Shown in pieces: positions 42,454 through 51,584 of a stretch of DNA of 64,000 bases. Each line of letters starts with the position of its first letter. Within the stretch, counting starts at the first letter, position 1. The notes beneath the pieces were generated by a model, which worked only from the letters and a program-made list of their open reading frames with translations, searched no databases and was not told where the DNA came from. Location: assembly GCA_017428765.1 (NCBI GenBank), contig JAFRQF010000011.1:62001-126000 (forward strand), given 5' to 3'. This DNA comes from Erysipelotrichaceae bacterium (lineage in GTDB: Bacteria; Bacillota_I; Bacilli_A; Erysipelotrichales; Erysipelotrichaceae). A program made the position numbers and the translations under genes.

Positions 42454-43485
42454 TTATTTTAATGTTTTTGCCCGCAATTGGCCACAGGCGGCATCGATAT
42501 CGTCGCCTTTTTTCTGGCGCAGCGTGACTGCAACATTGCGTTTCTTCAATAGGTCATAGAAACGAAGTGCGTTCTCATCGGAAGATGTCTCGTAATCCTT
42601 TTCATCGACCTTGTTGTACGGGATCAGATTGATGTAGGCGTTCATGCCTTTGAGCAGCTCAGCGATCTGATCGGCTTGTTTTGGCGAATCGTTGACATCC
42701 TTCAATAACAGATATTCGAAAGTCAGCCGGCGGTTGTTGAGACTGCAGTATTCGTGTAAGGCATCAAACAAGACCTCCAAAGGATACGCCTTATTGATCG
42801 GCATGAGCGTATCACGCAAGGCATTGTTGGGGGCGTGCAAAGAGATGGCAAGATTGTATTGCAGGTTCTCTTTGGCGAAGCGGCGTATGCCCGGGACCAG
42901 ACCGCAGGTCGAGATCGAAATGTGTCTTGCACCGATCTCCAGGCCTAAAGGTTCGTTGATGATCGACATCGCCTTCATGACATTGTCGTAGTTGTCAAAA
43001 GGCTCTCCGGTCCCCATGACCACGATATTGCCAAGCCGTTCGCCGTCTTTGTCGAGTTCTCTTTGTATCATCAGAGCCTGGGAAACGATCTCATCGCTTC
43101 TCAGATCCCTTTGTTTCTTCAGAAGACCGGATGCGCAGAAGTTGCAGCCCATATTGCAGCCGACCTGCGAAGAAAGACAGGCGGAAAAGCCATAGTCAAA
43201 GACCATGAGTACGGATTCGACGAGCGAACCGTCGTCCATTTCAAAAAGAAACTTCTTCGTGCCGTCTTTCGATGTCTGCATCGAAACGATGCCAAGTTCT
43301 TCCATCGAGAAATCTTCTTTGAGCTTTTCGATCATCTTTTTCGAGATGTCGGACATTTCATCGAAGCTTCTGACCCGCTTATGGTAGAGCCAGCGGAAGA
43401 TCTGTTTGCCGTGGAACGGCTTCATGGAATTTTCGATCAGGTAGTTTTCCAGATCTTTTAAAGAAAGTCCGTAAATACTTCTCAT
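42454..43485 (-). CDS. rlmN: 23S rRNA/tRNA adenine C2-methyltransferase RlmN
   Basis: Radical-SAM enzyme that makes m2A2503 in 23S rRNA and m2A37 in some tRNAs. The cluster motif CNMGCNFC is in SSQVGCNMGCNFCASG near residue 109. The catalytic Cys is near the C-terminus (DIDAACGQLRAKTLK). GTGEPFDNYDNVM and LAISLHAPNN are typical. The 343-residue length is normal. Its start overlaps the rsmB stop by four bases (ATGA). Confidence 0.96.
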   Translation of the reverse strand: MRSIYGLSLKDLENYLIENSMKPFHGKQIFRWLYHKRVRSFDEMSDISKKMIEKLKEDFSMEELGIVSMQTSKDGTKKFLFEMDDGSLVESVLMVFDYGFSACLSSQVGCNMGCNFCASGLLKKQRDLRSDEIVSQALMIQRELDKDGERLGNIVVMGTGEPFDNYDNVMKAMSIINEPLGLEIGARHISISTCGLVPGIRRFAKENLQYNLAISLHAPNNALRDTLMPINKAYPLEVLFDALHEYCSLNNRRLTFEYLLLKDVNDSPKQADQIAELLKGMNAYINLIPYNKVDEKDYETSSDENALRFYDLLKKRNVAVTLRQKKGDDIDAACGQLRAKTLK

Positions 43486-44678
43486 ATCTTCACCTTCTTC
43501 ATCTTAGCATAATAGAAACAGTCGCCCAGACCATTGAGTATGGTCTCTTCCTTGAGCAGTTCCATAGATTCATGTTCCTTCAGGAATCTTGCGATCAGTT
43601 TCCCGTTTTCTTTCTTATTCAAAGTGCAGGTCGAATAGACAAGGATCCCCTCTTCTTTCAGTAAAGGCATCATGCTTTCCAGCAATTCATACTGCAGCTT
43701 CTGCAGTTCATCGAGGCTTTCGGGTTTGATGTGGAACTTGAGATCGGGTTTTCGTCCGATGACGCCAAGTCCCGAACATGGCGCATCCAACAGGATCTTT
43801 TCAAACTGCAGATCAAGATGATCTTTCAGTTTTCTTCCGTCATGATTGAGATAATGGATGCCTTCAAAACCGAGCTTTTCCGCCATCTTTTCGATGAGTT
43901 TTACACGGTTTTCATGGACATCGTTGGCGTAGCAGTTTGACGGATCGGCGATATCCAGACAATTGAAGAGCTTGGATCCCGGTGCACTGCATACATCCAG
44001 GACATGATCTTCTTTTCGCAAGTCCAGATTCTTATACAGGGATGCCGAATTGATATCCTGGATGTAAAAATAGCCCTTGCCATATTCTTCCGTTTCCAGA
44101 AGATTATTTTTGGAAACGAAGATCTCTTCATTCAGTATCTCTATATCCAGACCTTTAAGGTCTTCAAAACAGCATTTTGACTTGTTCAGCCTGTAAAAGA
44201 CCTTCGGGATCTGGTGATAGACTTCGATGATCCTGGAAAGTTCTTCCGCATCGTATTGTTTCTGCAGCAAAGAATAGATCCATTTGGGAAGCGATGCATT
44301 GATATAGCCCTCATCTGATGTTCTTATGTGTACGCATTTATGCAATATCGCATTGATGAACGAGCGTTCATATTTGTTTTTTCCTAATTCCGTGTATTCG
44401 TTGTTGACGACATAATCCTTCTGTTTCATATAGAAACGCTCGAATAACGCCATGCATAACAGCAGTTTCAGGCGAAGCGAAGTCGAAGCCTTGCTGTCAT
44501 CCTCGAACTGGTAACAGAGAAGCTCGTAGTTTCGAAGGACACCGTTGACCAGATTGGTTACGAAGCCTCTTTGGATCGGCGGTATCTTATTCAGTTCCCT
44601 GCGCATCAAAAGATTGGAATAGGATTCCTCTTTGACAGTCATATGAAGGATGTTCAAGGCAAGTTCTCTTTGGTTCAT
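43482..44678 (-). CDS. rsmB: 16S rRNA m5C967 methyltransferase RsmB
   Basis: SAM-dependent RNA cytosine-C5 methyltransferase. An N-terminal NusB-like helical domain (about residues 1-130) is followed by the Rossmann domain. It has DVCSAPGSKLFN (usual PGGK replaced by PGSK), LDAPCSGLGVIGRKPD with one catalytic Cys, and YSTCTLNKKENG with the other. I chose the ATG with GGAG five bases upstream over a GTG two codons earlier. The normal neighbours def and fmt between priA and rsmB are missing: rsmB follows priA directly. Confidence 0.93.
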   Translation of the reverse strand: MNQRELALNILHMTVKEESYSNLLMRRELNKIPPIQRGFVTNLVNGVLRNYELLCYQFEDDSKASTSLRLKLLLCMALFERFYMKQKDYVVNNEYTELGKNKYERSFINAILHKCVHIRTSDEGYINASLPKWIYSLLQKQYDAEELSRIIEVYHQIPKVFYRLNKSKCCFEDLKGLDIEILNEEIFVSKNNLLETEEYGKGYFYIQDINSASLYKNLDLRKEDHVLDVCSAPGSKLFNCLDIADPSNCYANDVHENRVKLIEKMAEKLGFEGIHYLNHDGRKLKDHLDLQFEKILLDAPCSGLGVIGRKPDLKFHIKPESLDELQKLQYELLESMMPLLKEEGILVYSTCTLNKKENGKLIARFLKEHESMELLKEETILNGLGDCFYYAKMKKVKI

Positions 44679-44680
44679 AA

Positions 44681-46837
44681 TCACTCCAGATATAAAGGGT
44701 CAACATCAATTCTAACACGCGAATGTTTTCTGGCGGCGACATAGCGGTCGATGACCTCATTTGTCTGTTTCAATAAAGCGAGCAGATCTTTGTCCATCAG
44801 CAGCAGTCTGTATCGGTATAAGGCTTTTGACCTTCCCAGTTCATACGGCTTGTAGATCTTGAACGGCAGATCTTTGATCTGTTCATAAAGATAAGCTACG
44901 CTTTCTTTGATCTTATCTTCATCGCTGTCTGATAAAAGGATCTCGATGATATGGGAATATGGCGGATATTTGGTCTTATTCCTATAATTCATCTCGATGT
45001 TGTAGAAATAGGTATAATCCTGCGACAGGACGGCTTTGATCGCATAATGATCGGGATTGAAAGCCTGGATGAGGACTTTTCCCGGATGATCCGCCCTGCC
45101 GGAGCGTCCGGAGGCCTGCATCAGAAGATCGAAGGTCACTTTTGCGGAATTGTAGTCCTGATGCATCAGACCGGCATCGGCATTCAATATGCCGACAAGC
45201 GTCACATCGGGATAATCAAGACCTTTGGCGATCATTTGTGTTCCGAGAAGTATGTCAGCCTCATGGGCTTCAAAGCGCTTTAAAATGGCCTCATGCGCTC
45301 CTTTTCTGTAAGTGGAGTCACGGTCCATCCTTTCGATCTTCGCCTCAGGAAAGAGCTTCTGCAGCTCTTCCTGCGCTTTCTTGGTGCCAAAACCGTAGTA
45401 TAACAACGGTTTATGACCGCAGCTTGGACAGCGGTCTATCCTCTTATAGATTCTCCCGCACTGATGACATTTCAGAACATCTTCATCTTTGTGATAGTTG
45501 AGCGGCGTATCGCAATCCTGACACATCAGCGTCGATCCGCATTCTCCGCACTTGACGATCGGCGAATAGCCGCGCCGGTTCAGTAAGATGATGGCTTGTT
45601 TGCCTTGTTCAAGGCATTTGCCGATCTCTTCTTTCAAAGGCTTCGTGATGATGTAGGATGAGTGATTTCTTACCTGTGTGTTGAGATCGATGATCTCGAT
45701 CTTAGGAAGCGAATGATTGATCCTGTCTTTCAGCTGCAGAAGCTGATAATCACCGCGCAACGCTCTCGTATAAGATTCCAGGGATGGCGTTGCGGAAGCT
45801 AACAATACCTTGCCATGGTGGTCTTTGGCCCGTTTGAAAGCGACATTTTTGACGTGGTAACAGGGAACGGAATCCTGTTTGTAGGAAGAATCATGTTCCT
45901 CATCGATGATGATCAGACCCAGATCATGGAACGGAAGGAAAATGGAGCTTCTTGTTCCGACGACGATGCGCACTTCCTTGTTTCTGACGCGCTTGTACTG
46001 TTCATAACGTTCCTGATCGGAAAGTTCGGAATGATAAAAGACGACATCGGTGAATCTCTGCTTGACCCTTTCGATCATCTGCGGAGTCAGAGAGATCTCC
46101 GGCACGAGTATGAGGACATCCTTGCCTTGCGCAAGATAATGCCTTGCCAGATGCAGGTAGACTTCCGTCTTGCCCGATCCGGTGACACCGAAAAGAAGCG
46201 ATACGCTCTTATCCGTATCCAGTATGGCTTCATAGGCCTTCTGCTGCGATGGCGTGAGGGTCTTGAAAGCGGAAGAAGCGATCTCTTTGTTGGTGAAGAC
46301 GGCTTCTTCTTCATATTCTTCGATCGCTTTTAAGGAAATGAGCTTTGGAATGATCGAGACGGAGATCTTTCTGGCATCGGATGCGATGATGCCTTCATAA
46401 AGCAGATCATAGACTTCCTTCTGCCTTTTCGTGAAAGGAAAGTCCCCTTCGTATTTGTGAAATCTGGCGATCATCTTTGGCGAAGAATGCTTCTTGGAAG
46501 TCTTTAAGGCTTTCGGCAGCATCGAATTGAGACAGCTGATCAGCGGCGATATGGTCGTTCTGGAAAGCCAGAATGCAAGATCGAAGAGTTCCTTGGAAAG
46601 TACGGGTTCCTCGTCGACGATCGCACTAATATATAAGGGCTCATAACCCAGTTCGGTTTTTAGCTGTTCGATATCCTGATCGGTATATTTGCAGGAAGAT
46701 ACGATGGCCAGATTGTCCGCATTATGAAAACGGACCTTGACACGGCAATAAAGAGAGACTTTCTGATCGCTCAGATACGTGAAAGGCCGATTGATGTTCA
46801 ATGTGGCATTGGTGACGTAGACTTCCAGCAGATACAT
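44681..46837 (-). CDS. priA: Primosomal replication restart helicase PriA
   Basis: DNA helicase that reloads the replisome at stalled forks. The N-terminal DNA-binding region begins at residue 1 (YLLEVYVTNATLNINRPFTYL). Walker A LFGVTGSGKTE is near 214 and DEEH (IIIDEEHDSSYKQ) near 310. The zinc-binding stretch CGECGSTLMCQDCDTPLNYH...CHQCGRIYKRIDRCPSCG lies near 432-475. The 718-residue length is a little short but complete. TATAAT ends six bases before the ATG. A TAGGA lies inside that spacer, too close for normal initiation. Confidence 0.95.
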   Translation of the reverse strand: MYLLEVYVTNATLNINRPFTYLSDQKVSLYCRVKVRFHNADNLAIVSSCKYTDQDIEQLKTELGYEPLYISAIVDEEPVLSKELFDLAFWLSRTTISPLISCLNSMLPKALKTSKKHSSPKMIARFHKYEGDFPFTKRQKEVYDLLYEGIIASDARKISVSIIPKLISLKAIEEYEEEAVFTNKEIASSAFKTLTPSQQKAYEAILDTDKSVSLLFGVTGSGKTEVYLHLARHYLAQGKDVLILVPEISLTPQMIERVKQRFTDVVFYHSELSDQERYEQYKRVRNKEVRIVVGTRSSIFLPFHDLGLIIIDEEHDSSYKQDSVPCYHVKNVAFKRAKDHHGKVLLASATPSLESYTRALRGDYQLLQLKDRINHSLPKIEIIDLNTQVRNHSSYIITKPLKEEIGKCLEQGKQAIILLNRRGYSPIVKCGECGSTLMCQDCDTPLNYHKDEDVLKCHQCGRIYKRIDRCPSCGHKPLLYYGFGTKKAQEELQKLFPEAKIERMDRDSTYRKGAHEAILKRFEAHEADILLGTQMIAKGLDYPDVTLVGILNADAGLMHQDYNSAKVTFDLLMQASGRSGRADHPGKVLIQAFNPDHYAIKAVLSQDYTYFYNIEMNYRNKTKYPPYSHIIEILLSDSDEDKIKESVAYLYEQIKDLPFKIYKPYELGRSKALYRYRLLLMDKDLLALLKQTNEVIDRYVAARKHSRVRIDVDPLYLE

Positions 46838-46849
46838 ATCCTAATTATA
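46838..46849 (-). promoter_or_regulatory. priA -10 element, predicted leaderless start
   Basis: TATAAT (46849-46844) and a six-base spacer before the ATG, in the 23-base gap after sufB. Transcription would begin at the start codon. Confidence 0.55.
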
Positions 46850-46860
46850 ACAAAAAGGGA

Positions 46861-48270
46861 CTAACCGATAGCCCCTTCCATATTGATCTTGAGTAACTGA
46901 TTGAGCTCGACCGCATACTCCATCGGCAGCTCTCTGGTGAACGGTTCGATAAAGCCTAAGATGATCATCTGCGTCGCATCTTCCTTGGACAGACCCCTGG
47001 ACATCAGATAGAACAATTGTTCCTCCGAGATCTTGGAGACGGTTGCCTCGTGTTCGATCGTCGAAGTGTTGTTGGATATGATGTTTGTCGGGATCGTATC
47101 GGAAGATGAGATATCATCGAGTATCAGCGTATCGCATTCCACTTTTGCCTTGGAATACTGCGCCTTTTCCGACATCGAGACCATGCCGCGGTAATTGACT
47201 TTGCCGCCGGTCCTGGCCAGGGATTTGGAAATGATGGTCGAAGAAGTGTGCGGAGCCAGATGTATCATCTTGGCACCGGCATCCTGTATCTGTTTGAAGG
47301 ATCCGACAGCGATGGAGATACATACGCCTTTGGCATTCTCCCCTGCCAGCACACAGGCCGGATATTTCATATTGATGTGTGATCCGACGTTTCCGTCGAT
47401 CCATTCCATGACGCCGTTTTCTTCAACAAGCGTCCTCTTGGTGACGAGGTTGAGGATGTTTGCCGACCAGTTCTGAACGGTCGAATAACGGCATTTGGCA
47501 TTCTTCTTGACGTAGATCTCGACGACTGCCGCATGTAAGGAATCATTGGAATATTTCGGTGCCGTACACCCTTCCACGTAATGTAAGTCGGAGCCTTCAT
47601 CACAGATGATCAGTGTTCTTTCGAACTGTCCCATCTGATCGGAATTGATGCGGAAATACGACTGCAGCGGTTTTTCCAGCTTGACGCCTTTCGGAACGTA
47701 GATGAACGATCCGCCTGACCATACTGCCGTATTGAGTGCCGCAAATTTGTTGTCGGCATAAGAGACCACTTTCCCGAAGTATTCCTTGAATAATTCCGGG
47801 CACTTTTTCAAAGCGGTATCGGTATCGTAGAAGATGACGCCTTTGGATTCGACTTCTTCCAGCATGTTGTGATACACGACTTCCGATTCATATTGCGTAG
47901 AAACGCCGGCCAGGAATTTCTGTTCGGACTCAGGGATCTTGAGCTTCTCGAAAGTGTTCTTGATCGTTTCCGGAACGGCATCCCAGGTCTTTTCGACACG
48001 TTCGGACGGTTTCTTGTAATACGTAAAATCGTTGAAATCGATCTCACTGAGATCCGGTCCCCATTTAGGCAAAGGCATCTCCAGAAACTTGTGATACGCC
48101 TTCAAACGCAGTTCCAGCATCCAGTCAGGCTCGTTTTTTGCCTTCGAGATCTCTCTTACGACTTCTTCCGAAAGGCCCTTGCCCGTGGAAAAGATCGTGA
48201 CATCCTTATCCTTGAAGTCGTATTTATAATCGTCTTGCGACTGCAGGATATCTTTATTTGTCGTATTCAT
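46861..48270 (-). CDS. sufB: Fe-S cluster assembly scaffold SufB
   Basis: Core scaffold of the SUF machinery, forming SufB-SufC-SufD complexes. The 469-residue protein has the SufBD beta-helix with the typical blocks [46 protein letters not shown] and the C-terminal [28 protein letters not shown]. The start lies inside the end of sufU with GAGGA upstream. It is the last gene of sufC-D-S-U-B. Confidence 0.97.
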   Translation of the reverse strand: MNTTNKDILQSQDDYKYDFKDKDVTIFSTGKGLSEEVVREISKAKNEPDWMLELRLKAYHKFLEMPLPKWGPDLSEIDFNDFTYYKKPSERVEKTWDAVPETIKNTFEKLKIPESEQKFLAGVSTQYESEVVYHNMLEEVESKGVIFYDTDTALKKCPELFKEYFGKVVSYADNKFAALNTAVWSGGSFIYVPKGVKLEKPLQSYFRINSDQMGQFERTLIICDEGSDLHYVEGCTAPKYSNDSLHAAVVEIYVKKNAKCRYSTVQNWSANILNLVTKRTLVEENGVMEWIDGNVGSHINMKYPACVLAGENAKGVCISIAVGSFKQIQDAGAKMIHLAPHTSSTIISKSLARTGGKVNYRGMVSMSEKAQYSKAKVECDTLILDDISSSDTIPTNIISNNTSTIEHEATVSKISEEQLFYLMSRGLSKEDATQMIILGFIEPFTRELPMEYAVELNQLLKINMEGAIG

Positions 48271-48682
48271 TGATCAGATCCTCGATTGCCCTGATGCCGA
48301 TGGTGCCGCATTTGATGCGGTTGGCCTGCTGATAAAGCGTATCGAAGGCATTGGCTTCTTCCAGAGCATCTTCATCAAAAGGCTTTTCATCGACCATCTT
48401 GTAATATTCATTGATGATCGCTTTTGCTTCAGAGAGGTCCTTGCCGGTGACAAGATCGCACATGATGTCGGTCGAAGCCGTACAGATCGTGCAGCCGATG
48501 CCGTCGAATTTGACATCTTTGATCTTTCCGTCTTCCGCCAGCATGAACACCGTGATGTCATCGATGCAGGAATCTGAAGCATTATGAACAGACTTGTAAC
48601 GCTCATCGTTTACCGTCTGTTTGTTGTTCGGGTGATTGTAGTGATCGAGCATGATCTCTCGTTTGATCTCTTTGTCCATCAT
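48254..48682 (-). CDS. sufU: Fe-S assembly sulfurtransferase SufU
   Basis: Zinc-dependent partner that takes persulfide sulfur from SufS. The 142-residue IscU-like fold has Cys/Asp ligands in [10 protein letters not shown] (Cys40), [14 protein letters not shown] (Cys66) and [11 protein letters not shown] (Cys128). The usual SufU insertion is compatible with the length. It overlaps sufS by four bases and sufB by 17. Confidence 0.94.
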   Translation of the reverse strand: MMDKEIKREIMLDHYNHPNNKQTVNDERYKSVHNASDSCIDDITVFMLAEDGKIKDVKFDGIGCTICTASTDIMCDLVTGKDLSEAKAIINEYYKMVDEKPFDEDALEEANAFDTLYQQANRIKCGTIGIRAIEDLINEYDK

Positions 48683-49905
48683 AATATACTATCCACACAT
48701 TTCTCCAAAGTCGTTTCTTTGATCACATCGACGAAGCGGTCGATCTCATCCTTCGTATTGTAGATATACATCGAAGCACGGATCGTCTCGTTGACACCGA
48801 TGATCTGATCGAGCATCTTGGCACAATGGTTGCCTGTCCTTACGGCGATGCCCTGTTTGTTGAAGTAACCGGCCGCATCCTGCGCGAAGATGCCGTTGAC
48901 ATTGAATGTCACGATACCGGCTTCCGCGCCATGATTGTAGACGGTCACGTTGTCTAATTTTTCAAGCTTGCTGATGAAATAGCCGGCTAGCTGCTTGCCA
49001 TATTCTTCCACGTTATCCATGCCCAGCTCTTCAAGATATTCGATCGCTTTGCCAAGTCCCAGTACGCCTTCGATATCCGGCGTTCCGGCTTCGAATTTTT
49101 CCGGTGTGTTCTTCAATATGATCGAACAGTCCGGATAGAATCTGGCATTCGATCCGCCGCCATAGAAGACAGGGTCCATCTGTTCCAGCAGTTCATATCT
49201 TCCATACAGGACGCCTATGCCTGCAGGCCCCAGCATCTTATGAGAAGAAAAGGAAAGAAAATCGATATCCAGGTCTTGCACATCCATTTTGATGTGCGGC
49301 ACGGCTTGCGCACCGTCTACCGCGATGTATGCCCCGTGTTTATGGGCGATCGCTGCGATCTGTTTCATAGGATAGATGAAGCCTAAGACATTGGATACGT
49401 GCGGCAAAGCCACGATCTTCACGTTTTCGTTTTCAAAGCACTTTTCATAGGCTTCAAGATCGAATCTTCCGCTTTTCGGAAACGGTACATATTTAATGAT
49501 CGCACCGCTTTGTTCGGCCGCCTTGAACCAGGGAAGGACGTCAGATGCGTGTTCGACTTCACTGGTAAGGATGACATCGCCTTTGTTCAGGAATTTCTTT
49601 GCGAAATTGATGGCGACGATATTTAAGGAAGAAGTCGCCCCATAGGTATAGACGATCTCTTCGGGACGCTTTGCGTTGATGAAGCGGGCGATGGTCTTTC
49701 TTGTATCATCGTACCTTTTCGATACCGCAAAAGAGATGTCGTAATCCCCTCTGTGGATGTTGCAGTTATTATGCTCGTAATAATCGATGACCGTATCGAT
49801 GACCGATCTTGGCTTGAAGGATGTCGCAGCCGAATCGAAATAAATGAGATCGGGATGATTCATGATCATCGGAAAGTCTTTTCTTATCTTTTCTACATCG
49901 AACAT
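48679..49905 (-). CDS. sufS: Cysteine desulfurase SufS
   Basis: PLP enzyme that takes sulfur from cysteine for Fe-S clusters. The PLP Lys is in DFLSFSSHKMLGPAGIGVLYG near residue 225. The persulfide Cys is in the short loop of VRTGNHCAKMLDQ near 362, as in group II desulfurases. YTYGATSSLNIVA is the N-terminal signature. The 408-residue length is typical. It starts 13 bases inside the end of sufD. Confidence 0.97.
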   Translation of the reverse strand: MFDVEKIRKDFPMIMNHPDLIYFDSAATSFKPRSVIDTVIDYYEHNNCNIHRGDYDISFAVSKRYDDTRKTIARFINAKRPEEIVYTYGATSSLNIVAINFAKKFLNKGDVILTSEVEHASDVLPWFKAAEQSGAIIKYVPFPKSGRFDLEAYEKCFENENVKIVALPHVSNVLGFIYPMKQIAAIAHKHGAYIAVDGAQAVPHIKMDVQDLDIDFLSFSSHKMLGPAGIGVLYGRYELLEQMDPVFYGGGSNARFYPDCSIILKNTPEKFEAGTPDIEGVLGLGKAIEYLEELGMDNVEEYGKQLAGYFISKLEKLDNVTVYNHGAEAGIVTFNVNGIFAQDAAGYFNKQGIAVRTGNHCAKMLDQIIGVNETIRASMYIYNTKDEIDRFVDVIKETTLEKCVDSIL

Positions 49906-50624
49906 ATCTGATCCACCTTTGCTATCGCACTTTCCTGGATCTGTCTGCCATCTTCAAAAGCCTCATAATAATCATCACTTGGCATCAGGTAGGATTTCAA
50001 TATCAGATTGAGAGCTTCCTTCTTATCGAGCCCTCTGGAATTCATGTAAAACAGGATCTCTTCATCGATCGTACCGCTGGCCAGAGAATGGGATGCTTCG
50101 ACATCGTTCTCATCGATGTTGAGTACCGGAAGTACCCTTGCCCTTTTCGGTGAATCGATGGTCAGACAGTGAGTCGACTGATGGCACTTGGAGCGTTTTG
50201 CTCCTTTGATGATCGTCCCGATGCAGTCCATCGAAAAATCAGCACCATCCAGACACACGATGTTGTTATAGATATCGATCGAAGAATCCGATCCGTTGTT
50301 ATACAGATCATAGATCACATCTTTCTTTCCGGTTCCAAGATATGTCGAATTGACATTCAAAGAAGAACCTTTTTCGACAAAGACTTTCGATTCCTGTTTC
50401 AGATCACAGGCATCCAGCTGCAGATAATTGATCTGTACGCTGCTGTTAACGATCTGTCCGCTGTCAGATAAGACAAGATCGCCTTTGTGATCGTTATAGA
50501 TCAGTATCTTGTAATCTCCGTCTTTGAGATCGTATTTCAGATTGATCTTATCGTTTTTCAATATGACAGTCATCGAAGAATCGATGAGGACTTCTCTTTC
50601 ATCTTCTATGATCTTTTTAGGCAT
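49893..50624 (-). CDS. sufD: SufD, N-terminally reduced
   Basis: SUF scaffold partner of SufB and SufC. At 243 residues it is much shorter than the usual ~400-430. The first part (KNDKINLKYDLKDGDYKILIYND) and the C-terminal SufBD core (KCHQSTHCLTIDSPKRARVLPVLNIDENDVEASHSLASGTIDEEILFYMNSRGLDKKEALNLIL) are intact, including the HSLASG block near 185. I start at the ATG with GAGAGG upstream, eight bases inside sufC. The short form looks like a trimmed beta-helix and not a broken gene. Confidence 0.88.
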   Translation of the reverse strand: MPKKIIEDEREVLIDSSMTVILKNDKINLKYDLKDGDYKILIYNDHKGDLVLSDSGQIVNSSVQINYLQLDACDLKQESKVFVEKGSSLNVNSTYLGTGKKDVIYDLYNNGSDSSIDIYNNIVCLDGADFSMDCIGTIIKGAKRSKCHQSTHCLTIDSPKRARVLPVLNIDENDVEASHSLASGTIDEEILFYMNSRGLDKKEALNLILKSYLMPSDDYYEAFEDGRQIQESAIAKVDQICSM

Positions 50625-51441
50625 TTTTACCTCTCGGGTTTCTGGCACAGGTGCCTAAAGAATAGACTAAAGGACGGCTTTCCTTGACCGGCTGGATCTT
50701 GAGTTCGTCATATAACCAGTCATATCCGTCGGAATCGATCTTGTAGACCAGCTCATCATCGCCTTCCACGACGATCCTTCCGTCAACGATGACATGCGAG
50801 TGGGTCGGTTTGATCATCGTAAAGAATCTCTCGTAATGCGAAACGATCATGAGGCCAAGATCCGTTTCGTTCTTAAGATCATGGATGGCATCCGATACAA
50901 GCTTTATGGCATCGACATCAAGACCTGAGTCGATCTCATCGAGCATGGCGATATCCGGATGCAGCATCATCATCTGCAGGATCTCATTTCTCTTCTTTTC
51001 ACCGCCGGAAAAACCGTCGTTGACGAAACGGTGCGCGAGATCTTCTTTCATCTTCAGTTTGGATATATTGGATTCCATCGCTTTGATGAACTTGAAAAGA
51101 GAGATGTTCTTTTCAAGTCTGGCGTTGATCGCTGCTCTCAAAAAATCAGAATTGGTCACGCCGGCGATCTCTTTGGGATACTGCATCGCCAGGAACAGAC
51201 CCTTTTTGGAACGCTCATCGACGCTCATCGCAAGGACATCTTCCCCATCAAAAAGGATCGAGCCTTTGGTCACGGTATATGCGGGATGGCCCATGATCGT
51301 TGACAGCAAGGTAGACTTGCCGTTGCCGTTTGGGCCCATGATCGCATGGATCTCACCGGTATTGACCGTAAGATCGATGCCCTTCAGTATTTCTTTTTCT
51401 CCGACACTGACATGGAGATCTTTGATTTCTAATGTTTTCAT
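50617..51441 (-). CDS. sufC: SUF ATPase SufC
   Basis: ABC-type ATPase of the SufBCD complex. Walker A GPNGNGKST lies near residue 34, the signature FSGGEKKRNEILQ near 140, Walker B IAMLDEIDSGLDVDA near 163 and the switch His in SHYERF near 205. I chose the ATG giving MKTLEIKDLHVSVGEKEIL, preceded by GGTGGTG. An ATG four codons upstream, five bases after the -10, is also possible. About 20 extra residues at the C-terminus (YSLGTCARNPRGKNA) exceed common homologues. It is the first gene of the suf operon. Confidence 0.95.
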   Translation of the reverse strand: MKTLEIKDLHVSVGEKEILKGIDLTVNTGEIHAIMGPNGNGKSTLLSTIMGHPAYTVTKGSILFDGEDVLAMSVDERSKKGLFLAMQYPKEIAGVTNSDFLRAAINARLEKNISLFKFIKAMESNISKLKMKEDLAHRFVNDGFSGGEKKRNEILQMMMLHPDIAMLDEIDSGLDVDAIKLVSDAIHDLKNETDLGLMIVSHYERFFTMIKPTHSHVIVDGRIVVEGDDELVYKIDSDGYDWLYDELKIQPVKESRPLVYSLGTCARNPRGKNA

Positions 51442-51458
51442 ATTCACCACCATCTCGA

Positions 51459-51485
51459 ATTATAACACCTAAGTATAAATAAGGT
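51459..51485 (-). promoter_or_regulatory. suf operon promoter with upstream inverted repeat
   Basis: Extended -10 TGTTATAAT ends at 51459 on the minus strand. Directly upstream, ACCT...AGGT arms of a 19-base imperfect inverted repeat (51467-51485) cover the spacer/-35 region. A repressor such as an Rrf2-type Fe-S sensor could bind there, but no regulator gene is nearby. Confidence 0.5.
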
Positions 51486-51513
51486 TATTTTATTATTCAT
51501 CCTGAATTTTATG

Positions 51514-51530
51514 TGAACTTTAAATGTTCA
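51514..51530. promoter_or_regulatory. Palindromic candidate operator upstream of the PrsA-like gene
   Basis: TGAAC-TTTAAAT-GTTCA, a 17-base palindrome with a single mismatched pair, placed three bases before the -35 of the foldase operon and between two divergent promoters. Confidence 0.45.
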
Positions 51531-51532
51531 AA

Positions 51533-51577
51533 TTGTATTAAAGAATCGAAACGCTTATAATATATAACGTTTGGAGG
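51533..51577 (+). promoter_or_regulatory. Promoter and RBS of the foldase-HIT operon
   Basis: TTGTAT (51533-51538), 17 bases, TATAAT (51556-51561), then GGAGG (51573-51577) seven bases before the ATG. A conventional leader. Confidence 0.75.
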
Positions 51578-51584
51578 TTTTTTT

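Noticed and set aside
42450..42461. TAAAAT six bases before prpC as another leaderless promoter
   Set aside because: It overlaps the rlmN stop codon and the genes are four bases apart, so it is more likely a by-product of AAA-TAA. Kept out of the main list.
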